Positions 1 through 4,898 of a stretch of 5,677 bases of DNA are shown piece after piece (the stretch's first letter is position 1; each line of letters begins with the position of its first letter). A program made the position numbers and the translations under genes. This stretch comes from an uncultured Hyphomicrobiales bacterium. Lineage in GTDB: Bacteria > Pseudomonadota > Alphaproteobacteria > Rhizobiales > Beijerinckiaceae. Under the pieces are notes generated by a model. It ran no database searches. It was given only the letters and a program-made list of their open reading frames with translations, and was not told the origin of the DNA. Where the stretch lies: contig CAIXDD010000127.1 in NCBI GenBank assembly GCA_903918155.1, positions 1-5,677 on the forward strand. Direction: 5' to 3'.

Positions 1-561
1 CTGGCCGGCACGAATATCGAGGCGGACGTCAAACTGCCCGACAGCGTCAATGTCGGCGCGCGCTATCAGGCCACGAAAGACCTGACGCTGCTTGCGGGAT
101 ATGAATGGACCAATTGGAGCCTGTTCAATTCCTTCCCCGTCATGTCCACGGGTCCGGTCGCCGCGGGCGCCAAGATCACCTCGCTGGCCTTCGGCTGGCG
201 CGACGGCTGGTTCAGCTCCGTCGGCGCGGAATATAAGTGGAACGACGCGCTGATGCTGCGCACGGGCCTGGGCTATGAGCGTTCGCCGGTCAGCACGCAG
301 ACGCGCGGCCTGCGCCTGCCCGATTCAGACCGCATCTGGGCGTCGGTCGGCCTGTCCTACAAATTGTCGCCGAAGGCGACGGTGGACGTCGGCTATTCGC
401 ACATTTTCGCCAAGGAAGCCGATATCGCGCTCGTCGCGGGCAATCCGACGTTCAACAATACGCTGCCTTATTACGGCGTCGCGAAGGGACGGGTGGACAT
501 CGTGTCCGTGGGCCTGCGCTACGCCTTCTCCGATCCCGCGCCGGTGCGCGCGCGCTACTGA
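1..561 (+). CDS. FadL/OmpP1/TodX-family outer membrane channel, C-terminal part (5' truncated by window)
   Basis: Frame 1 is open from the window edge to TGA at 559-561, giving the last 186 residues of a protein whose family is usually about 400-450 residues. The text alternates short amphipathic strands with aromatic girdles, as in a beta-barrel. Two landmarks match the FadL family: a strand pair with P-DSVNVGARYQ followed by GYEWTNWSLF near residues 13-42, and RLPDSDRIWASVGLSYKL with TVDVGYSHIF near residues 106-137. Family members sit in the outer membrane and pass hydrophobic compounds (long-chain fatty acids, aromatics) inward by lateral diffusion. The substrate cannot be told from this fragment. 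The terminal strand VSVGLRYAF looks like the BAM recognition signal, but ten more residues (SDPAPVRARY) follow it. An intrinsic terminator directly downstream makes this the last gene of its transcript. The family call is firm; the specific role is not. Confidence 0.85.
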   Translation: MAGTNIEADVKLPDSVNVGARYQATKDLTLLAGYEWTNWSLFNSFPVMSTGPVAAGAKITSLAFGWRDGWFSSVGAEYKWNDALMLRTGLGYERSPVSTQTRGLRLPDSDRIWASVGLSYKLSPKATVDVGYSHIFAKEADIALVAGNPTFNNTLPYYGVAKGRVDIVSVGLRYAFSDPAPVRARY

Positions 562-584
562 GCCGCATTTTCGCGCAAACTTCG

Positions 585-616
585 AAACGCCGCGGTTCTC
601 CGCGGCGTTTCTTTTT
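585..616 (+). terminator. Intrinsic (rho-independent) terminator of the porin gene
   Basis: A perfect 11-bp inverted repeat, arms 585-595 and 600-610, encloses the tetraloop TTCT (596-599). It is followed by C and then five T (612-616). The stem is GC-rich with an A/T end, which is the classical arrangement. It begins 23 nt after the porin stop codon. The mirror side has no T-run, so it should act on plus-strand transcription only. Confidence 0.92.
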
Positions 617-649
617 GCGCGGCGCGCATCGAGGCGAAGGCCCGCGCAT

Positions 650-677
650 TTGACGGGGCGGCGCCATTGGGTACAGT
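650..677 (+). promoter_or_regulatory. Candidate sigma70-type promoter for the M24-Bug operon
   Basis: TTGACG (650-655, five of six to the -35 consensus) is followed after a 16-nt spacer by TACAGT (672-677, four of six to TATAAT). Transcription would begin near 684, about 54 nt before the M24 start codon and just after the upstream terminator, which is where a promoter is needed. In such GC-rich DNA a match of this quality is suggestive but not proof. Confidence 0.45.
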
Positions 678-684
678 CGGCCCC

Positions 685-720
685 AATCCGCCGGGCGAAA
701 ACGCCCGCACAAGGCGGTTT
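685..720 (+). other. Potential 5'-leader hairpin abutting the Shine-Dalgarno of the M24 gene
   Basis: Positions 688-692 (CCGCC) pair with 713-717 (GGCGG). Inside this, 693-697 (GGGCG) pairs with 702-706 (CGCCC) around the loop AAAA (698-701), leaving a 6-nt bulge at 707-712. One mismatch further out, 685-686 can pair with 719-720. The structure ends one base before the ribosome-binding GGGAGG (722-727) and starts about where the proposed promoter would initiate. It could stabilise the mRNA or tune translation. No T-run follows, so it is not an intrinsic terminator. Confidence 0.4.
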
Positions 721-737
721 CGGGAGGATGGCGGCGA

Positions 738-1913
738 ATGTCCAGCGCCTATGCAGACGCCTTGTTGCAGGCGGAATATCCAAAATTCTCGCAGGCGGAG
801 GTCGCGGCGCGGCGCGCGCGCATGAGCGAGGCCATGGCGCAGGCGGGCGTGGATCATCTCGTCTTCTACGGGTCGGGCTGGCGCGGCTCCGTCGTCCATT
901 GGCTCACCCATTGGCCGGTCACGACGGAGGCCGCCTGCGTGTTCACGCCGGGCGAGCGCGACGTGATGTTCGTGCATTACTTCAATCATCTTGCGCTCGC
1001 GCGCCATATCGCCAGCGACGCCGACGTGCGCTGGGGCGGCGAATCTACGTTCGGCAATGTGGTCGAGGAATTGAAGCGGCGCGGCGCGCGGCAGGGGCGC
1101 GTGGGCGTGATCGGCCAGATCACCCATGACAATCATGAGAAGATCGCCGCCGTTTTCGGCAAGCCCGTGAACATGGGCAAGCATTACGCCCAGCTGCGCA
1201 AGGTGAAATCCGCCGAGGAGCTTGAATGGTTCCGCATCGGCGCGTGGTTCTCCGATCTCGGCATGCAGGGGCTCGCCGACGCCGCGCGGCCGGGCGTCAG
1301 CGAGCGCGAACTCGCCAATGCGGTGGAGCGCGCTTATGTCGGCAAGGGCGGCGCCACGGGCCTGCATTTCATCGGCGCGACGCCGATGAGCGATCCGCAA
1401 GCGCCGGCGCCCCGGCAATATCATTCCTCCCGCAAGCTGCAGGCGGGCGATGTCGTCTTCTCCGAAATCAGCGCCGATCTGTTCGGCTATTCGGGGCAGG
1501 TGCTGCGGACCTTTTTCGTCGACAGCGAACCGACGCCGCTTTACCGCGACCTGCATGCGGTGGCGATGGAGGCCTATGAGGCCATGGCGAAGGCGCTGCG
1601 CTCGGGGGCGCTGCCGGCGGAGATCGTCGAGGCCTCCGGCGTGATCGAGAAAGCGGGTTTCACGGCGGTCGACGACATTCTGCATGGATATGGCGGCGGC
1701 TATTTTCCGCCCGTGCTCGGCGCCGCAAGCAGATCCAACGGCCCCTTGCCGAGCGAGCCTTTCGTTGAAGGCCAGCTCGTGGTCGTGCAGCCCAATGTCA
1801 CGACGCTCGACGGCAAGGCCGGCGTGCAGACGGGCGAGATGCTGCTGATCACCAAGGACGGCGCCAAGCGCCTGCATGATTTTCCCAAGGGCGCGCAGGT
1901 TCTGCGCGGATGA
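738..1913 (+). CDS. M24-family (creatinase/Xaa-Pro aminopeptidase fold) protein with degenerate metal site
   Basis: The product has 391 residues, the normal length for prolidase or creatinase-like M24 proteins. An N-terminal creatinase-like domain covers about residues 20-150 and the pita-bread catalytic domain about 155-385 (from LRKVKSAEELEW onward). GGGAGG at 722-727, 10 nt upstream, supports this start. The usual five metal ligands (D, D, H, E, E) read here as E243 (in GDVVFSEIS), Q254 (in GQVLRTF), H316 (in HGYGGG), Q351 (in VVVQPN) and G366 (with E367 next to it). Only the histidine is kept, and the second histidine of the family's GHGxGxxxHE motif is replaced by F323. An ordinary dinuclear metallopeptidase is therefore unlikely. 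Creatinase is a metal-free precedent in this fold. The protein has no signal peptide and is probably cytoplasmic. It lies 17 nt upstream of a secreted Bug-type binding protein, almost certainly in one operon. Its substrate is unknown; a small amide, dipeptide or C-N compound is a guess. The fold assignment is strong and the activity is open. Confidence 0.88.
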   Translation: MSSAYADALLQAEYPKFSQAEVAARRARMSEAMAQAGVDHLVFYGSGWRGSVVHWLTHWPVTTEAACVFTPGERDVMFVHYFNHLALARHIASDADVRWGGESTFGNVVEELKRRGARQGRVGVIGQITHDNHEKIAAVFGKPVNMGKHYAQLRKVKSAEELEWFRIGAWFSDLGMQGLADAARPGVSERELANAVERAYVGKGGATGLHFIGATPMSDPQAPAPRQYHSSRKLQAGDVVFSEISADLFGYSGQVLRTFFVDSEPTPLYRDLHAVAMEAYEAMAKALRSGALPAEIVEASGVIEKAGFTAVDDILHGYGGGYFPPVLGAASRSNGPLPSEPFVEGQLVVVQPNVTTLDGKAGVQTGEMLLITKDGAKRLHDFPKGAQVLRG

Positions 1914-1918
1914 CATCT

Positions 1919-1924
1919 GGAGGA
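1919..1924 (+). promoter_or_regulatory. Shine-Dalgarno deciding the Bug-protein start
   Basis: GGAGGA lies 6 nt before the ATG at 1931. An in-frame ATG at 1910 overlaps the upstream stop (ATGA, 1910-1913) and would add seven residues (MTSGGRK) ahead of a basic signal-peptide start. The well-placed ribosome site and the clean MKRK n-region favour 1931. Confidence 0.75.
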
Positions 1925-1930
1925 CGCAAG

Positions 1931-2980
1931 ATGAAGCGGAAACAGACATGGGGGCCTGCGGCGCTCGCAGCGGGTCTCGCGCTCGCACCTGCAGGCGTTT
2001 GCGCGCAGGCTTTCGACCTGAAGGACAAGACGGTCACGATCTATGTCGCGGGCGGCGCGGGCGGCGGGGTGGACGCCTATGCGCGCACCATCGCGCCGTT
2101 TTTCACGAAGCACCTGCCGGGCAATCCGGCGGTCGTGGTCGCCAATATGCCCGGCGCCGGCGGCGCGCAGGCGGTGCAATATCTCTATAATGTCGCGCCC
2201 AAAAGCGGCGTGGCCATCGGCTCCACCAATGTGGGGCCCATCGCCGATCCCTTCCTTGAAAAGATGCCGTCGAATTACGACGTCTCGAAATTCTCCTGGA
2301 TCGGCAGCCTCGCGAAGGGCAACACCGTCTGCGCCGTCTGGCACACGGTCAATGTCTCCAGCATCGAGGACGTGAAGAACCGCGTCGTCACCGTGGCCGC
2401 CACCGGCGCGCGCTCGGCGCCGACGCGTTCGGCCTTGCTGATGAATTCCTTCATCGGCACAAAATTCAAGCCGATCTCCGGCTATACGGGCGGCACGGCA
2501 TTGCTCGCGCTGGAGCGCGGCGAGGTGGACGCCACATGCACGACGCTCAACTCGCTGCGCACCACGCGGCCGCATTGGATTCGCGACGGACAATTGAAAA
2601 TCCTCGTCCATGTGGCGATGGATGCGGATCCCGAATTCAAGCACGTGCCGCGCGCGCTGGATTTCATCAAGGATGCGAAAGATCGCGACGCGCTGGAGTT
2701 TTTCCTCCTGCCCTATGAGTTCAACAATCCCTATTATCTGCCGCCGGGCGTATCGGCCGAGGCGGTGAAGACATGGCGCGCGGCGTTCGACGCCACAGTG
2801 GTCGATCCCGATTACAAGGCGGAATCCGCCAAGCGCCTGCAGGACGTGGACGTGAAGAGCGGCGAGCAGGTAGAGGCGCTGGTGAAGAAATTATTCGCCA
2901 CGCCGGCCGACGTCATCAAGCGCACGGTCGAGGCCATCGATCCCACCGGACGGGTGGAGGAGATTCCCCAACCCAAATGA
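1931..2980 (+). CDS. Bug/TctC-family periplasmic solute-binding protein
   Basis: The product has 349 residues, against about 320 for typical members. A Sec signal peptide occupies residues 1-27: basic MKRK, a hydrophobic Ala/Leu core, and a likely cut after AQA27. Cys24 is not in a good lipobox because V23 precedes it. Family landmarks follow: a glycine-rich ligand loop GGAGGGVDAYAR (41-52), VVVANMPGAGG (68-78, the usual VVVeNrPGAGG), and SGYTGGTALLALERGEVDA (183-201). Family members are Venus-flytrap receptors that capture carboxylates, amino acids or related small molecules. They may feed a TctA/TctB permease or act as sensors. No permease gene is in the window, and the next gene is convergent, so this looks like an orphan receptor. 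The mature part holds two cysteines (C134, C203) that could form a disulfide in the periplasm. It is co-transcribed with the M24 gene 17 nt upstream. The ligand cannot be deduced. Confidence 0.88.
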   Translation: MKRKQTWGPAALAAGLALAPAGVCAQAFDLKDKTVTIYVAGGAGGGVDAYARTIAPFFTKHLPGNPAVVVANMPGAGGAQAVQYLYNVAPKSGVAIGSTNVGPIADPFLEKMPSNYDVSKFSWIGSLAKGNTVCAVWHTVNVSSIEDVKNRVVTVAATGARSAPTRSALLMNSFIGTKFKPISGYTGGTALLALERGEVDATCTTLNSLRTTRPHWIRDGQLKILVHVAMDADPEFKHVPRALDFIKDAKDRDALEFFLLPYEFNNPYYLPPGVSAEAVKTWRAAFDATVVDPDYKAESAKRLQDVDVKSGEQVEALVKKLFATPADVIKRTVEAIDPTGRVEEIPQPK

Positions 2981-2995
2981 GATTGGGGAGATCCG

Positions 2996-3022
2996 GCGCT
3001 GGACGCGCGATGCGTCCAGCGC
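2996..3022. terminator. Hairpin between convergent genes, possible bidirectional terminator
   Basis: A perfect 11-bp GC-rich inverted repeat, arms 2996-3006 and 3012-3022, has a 5-nt loop (GCGAT). It sits in the 48-nt gap between the Bug gene stop (2980) and the hydrolase stop (3029). Neither side has a T-run, so it would need Rho or act as an mRNA 3'-end stabiliser for both transcripts. A weaker 7-bp repeat (2965-2971 with 2983-2989) overlaps the Bug stop codon. Confidence 0.6.
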
Positions 3023-3028
3023 GCAGGC

Positions 3029-4294
3029 TCAATATTTCGTGACGCGCTGCGCGCCCGAGGATTCCACGAAGCACCGCTCCGACTCGAAGGGCTTGCCGTT
3101 CACGCGGTCGAGGAGCCAGTCGGCGACCATCGTCACTTTCTCCTCGCCGTTGGAGACGCTGGGCGCGCCGGCCACGCCGTGGTTCGCGCCTTCGAAGATG
3201 ACGAGGCGCTTGGGTCCGGGAATGCGCGCGAACAGATCTTCCGTATGTTCGATCGGCGATAACTGATCCTTTTCGCCCGCCACGATCATATAGGGAAAGG
3301 TGATGCGCGGCGCGAGCGGGCGCAGGTCGATCCCCTGACAAAAGGCGTCGAACTTCTCCTCATCCTCAAAGCCCGACATGAACATGAACCGCAATTTGAA
3401 CGTGGGCGAGGCCGCATTGAAAATCGTATCGCAGCCCGGCTCCTGACACACGCCGGTCGCCGCGAAGCCCTTGATGCGAGCTCCCAACTGCGTGGCGAAG
3501 ACGGTGCCGAAATAGCTGCCGAAACTGGTGCCGCGCACGACGAGCCGATCGAGATCGGCGTAATCCTGCGTCTTCAGCCAGGCGTAAGTCGCTTCAGCCG
3601 CATCGGCGAAATTGCCGGGCGTGAAGAAAATGCGGCGCGTGATCGCCTCCGCCTGTCCGGGGCCGTCGAGGGCGAGCACCGCGAAGCCGCGCTGCAGGAA
3701 GCGGTCGCCATACATGCTGACCATGTTCTCCTTGCTGCTGTCCATGCCGCCGATGATGATCACGACAGGAAAGCGCTCGTCGCCGCGCCGCTCGCGCGGC
3801 AGATGCATGTAAGCGGGCAGATGTTTGCCCTCGAAGGGGATCTCCACGCGGAACGTGGGCTGCGGCGCATGGCGCATATAGCCTTCGAAACATTCGTTCA
3901 CCGCGCGCTCATAGGCGTGCAGGCGCTCGCCATGTTCGTGGAGCGGCCAGCAGGCGGTGGACCACAGAAGCGCCGCCGTCATATAGGATTCGCGCGCGGC
4001 GACCGCGCGTCCGTCCTGTTCCAACTGGGCGGCCATGCGCGCGCGCTTGCGCGCCTGCGCGGCGAATTCGCGGTCGAAATCGTCATAGCGCTTGATGCGC
4101 GCGGCCACGGCGCGGAACTCCGCCTCGGCTTCCGCGCCGGCCGGGCGGCTCTTGGAGCCGATGCGCGCCTGATCCCATTCGATGCCCACGGTCCGCACGA
4201 CGGCGTCGAGCAGCCAGCGCTGTTCCTTCCAGCGTTGCGAATAAGGCGTCGATGCGTGGCTCTTGGATTCTTGCGTTGATTCTTGCGCCGACAT
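3029..4294 (-). CDS. Alpha/beta hydrolase with N-terminal helical domain, 2,6-dihydropseudooxynicotine hydrolase-like
   Basis: The product has 421 residues. An N-terminal helical, charged region (about 20-145) precedes a canonical alpha/beta-hydrolase core (about 150-400). Visible elements are the oxyanion-region motif IIIGGMDSSKE (179-189), DGPGQ (210-214), the nucleophile elbow GTSFG with Ser257, the acid Asp343 in AGEKDQLSP, and His372 in GANHG. GGMDSSKE and the helical N-terminal domain are typical of the group containing 2,6-dihydropseudooxynicotine hydrolase and FrsA/DUF1100 proteins, which cleave C-C or ester/amide bonds. Glu285, 28 residues after Ser257, might match the extra glutamate described in that hydrolase; this is uncertain. 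There is no signal peptide, so the protein is probably cytoplasmic. The start at 4294 is chosen for its Shine-Dalgarno and because the 49-residue upstream extension is arginine-rich and lies in the intergenic spacer. The gene is convergent with the M24-Bug operon and divergent from the DoxX gene. The exact substrate is unknown. Confidence 0.87.
   Translation of the reverse strand: MSAQESTQESKSHASTPYSQRWKEQRWLLDAVVRTVGIEWDQARIGSKSRPAGAEAEAEFRAVAARIKRYDDFDREFAAQARKRARMAAQLEQDGRAVAARESYMTAALLWSTACWPLHEHGERLHAYERAVNECFEGYMRHAPQPTFRVEIPFEGKHLPAYMHLPRERRGDERFPVVIIIGGMDSSKENMVSMYGDRFLQRGFAVLALDGPGQAEAITRRIFFTPGNFADAAEATYAWLKTQDYADLDRLVVRGTSFGSYFGTVFATQLGARIKGFAATGVCQEPGCDTIFNAASPTFKLRFMFMSGFEDEEKFDAFCQGIDLRPLAPRITFPYMIVAGEKDQLSPIEHTEDLFARIPGPKRLVIFEGANHGVAGAPSVSNGEEKVTMVADWLLDRVNGKPFESERCFVESSGAQRVTKY
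4266..4287 (-). repeat. 12-bp tandem duplication encoding (A/T)QES twice
   Basis: GATTCTTGCG occurs at 4266-4275 and again at 4278-4287, a period of 12 nt. On the coding (minus) strand this gives residues 3-10 of the hydrolase, AQES followed by TQES. The repeat is in frame and lies in a tail likely to be disordered, so copy-number change would not break the gene. Confidence 0.7.
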
Positions 4295-4299
4295 GGCGT

Positions 4300-4305
4300 C
4301 CTCCC
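4300..4305 (-). promoter_or_regulatory. Shine-Dalgarno deciding the hydrolase start
   Basis: GGGAGG on the minus strand (CCTCCC on plus) lies 5 nt upstream of the ATG at 4294-4292. It supports this start over the upstream in-frame ATG at 4441, which has no comparable site. Confidence 0.75.
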
Positions 4306-4430
4306 TGTTCTTGTGGCTGGCGCGCGAACGTGCTTGGTTGGCCCCATGCGTTCGCGGCGCGTGTTTGGGCGTGACGATATAAGAACGGATGCAAAAGACA
4401 ATATGCGCGGCGCGATGCGCCCGCCTGCGG

Positions 4431-4437
4431 GGAGGGG
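4431..4437 (+). promoter_or_regulatory. Shine-Dalgarno deciding the DoxX start
   Basis: GGAGGGG ends two bases before the ATG at 4440 (four bases if only GGAGG pairs). It is the only strong ribosome site here and favours 4440 over the in-frame ATG at 4389. That earlier start would add 17 residues rich in Cys and Arg ahead of the first membrane helix. Confidence 0.65.
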
Positions 4438-4439
4438 AC

Positions 4440-4829
4440 ATGTTTCATCAGGGATCTTCGGCGATCCAGATCGCGGGTCAGATTTGCATCGCGACCTTCT
4501 TTCTCGTGATCGGCCTGCGCAATCTGAAGCTCGCTGAAAACCATGTGAAGAAATTCGCCAATCTGGGCGTTCCGTTTCCGCGCGTCTTTTTGTGGGCGGG
4601 CTTCGGCTTCCAGTTCGCAGGCGGGGTCAGCGTCGGGCTGGACGTGCGCCCCGACGTCGGCGCGGCCTTGCTGATCGTCTTCACGCTGCTCGCCAATGCG
4701 CTGTTTCATCGCTGGTGGCTGCTGGACGATCCGGTGGGCCGGCGCATTCACATGAATTATTTCTTCAACAATGTGGGCAATATCGGCGGATTGCTCACGC
4801 TGATCGCGCTGCGCGGGCCTGTGGGCTGA
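4440..4829 (+). CDS. DoxX-family small integral membrane protein
   Basis: The product has 129 residues, with four predicted membrane segments at about 8-26, 48-67, 73-93 and 108-125, the usual DoxX size and topology. Family-like features are the NHVKKFANLGVPFP stretch after helix 1 (34-47), FQFAGG in helix 2 (57-62), a His at the end of helix 3 (ALFHRWW, 87-93) and NNVGNIGGLL opening helix 4 (110-119). DoxX proteins are inner-membrane proteins. Some are linked to thiosulfate:quinone oxidation or to redox and oxidative-stress complexes, but most have no assigned function. No catalytic residue can be named here. It is divergent from the alpha/beta hydrolase and 69 nt upstream of an ABC-F gene, with no terminator visible between, so co-transcription with the latter is possible. 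Confidence 0.85.
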   Translation: MFHQGSSAIQIAGQICIATFFLVIGLRNLKLAENHVKKFANLGVPFPRVFLWAGFGFQFAGGVSVGLDVRPDVGAALLIVFTLLANALFHRWWLLDDPVGRRIHMNYFFNNVGNIGGLLTLIALRGPVG

Positions 4830-4898
4830 TCTCTCGACGCGGGCGCGCAAGCGTGGTTTAAGCCGCCGCGCAGCTCCCCGGCCCGGAACGAACCGCCC

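Larger units (their letters stand above)
4295..4439. promoter_or_regulatory. Divergent intergenic region, probable promoters for hydrolase (-) and DoxX (+)
   Basis: This 145-bp gap separates two divergent starts and so must hold at least the hydrolase promoter. A conspicuously AT-rich patch at 4376-4404 stands out from GC-rich surroundings. On the plus strand it holds TATAAG (4378-4383, five of six to -10) without a good -35 element. On the minus strand TTGTCT (4401-4396) and TATATC (4381-4376) are present, but with a short 14-nt spacing. I cannot assign either promoter with confidence, and I see no clear operator palindrome. Confidence 0.4.

Noticed and set aside
685..720. Leader hairpin as a second terminator
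   Set aside because: It is not followed by a T-run but by a ribosome-binding site, and it has a 6-nt bulge.
275..1129. Plus-strand open frame bridging the porin end and the M24 start
   Set aside because: It reads through the intrinsic terminator in an Arg-rich frame and overlaps two confident genes.
555..1988. Long minus-strand open frame (477 codons) opposite the M24 gene
   Set aside because: Its composition is Arg/Ala/His-rich with no recognisable domain. It is the usual antisense shadow of a GC-rich gene, and it runs across a terminator and promoter region.
1991..2003. Possible lipobox around Cys24 of the Bug protein
   Set aside because: The residue before Cys is Val, not Gly/Ala/Ser, and an AQA signal-peptidase I site follows immediately.
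1700..2644. Minus-strand open frame opposite the Bug gene (314 codons)
   Set aside because: It mirrors a clear secreted protein, shows no motif and has no plausible start signal.
4295..4441. 49-residue N-terminal extension of the alpha/beta hydrolase
   Set aside because: The extension is Arg/His-rich spacer translation. The internal ATG at 4294 has a well-placed GGGAGG.
4830..4898. Promoter or terminator between DoxX and the ABC-F gene
   Set aside because: No convincing hexamer pair or stem with T-run could be found in these 69 nt.
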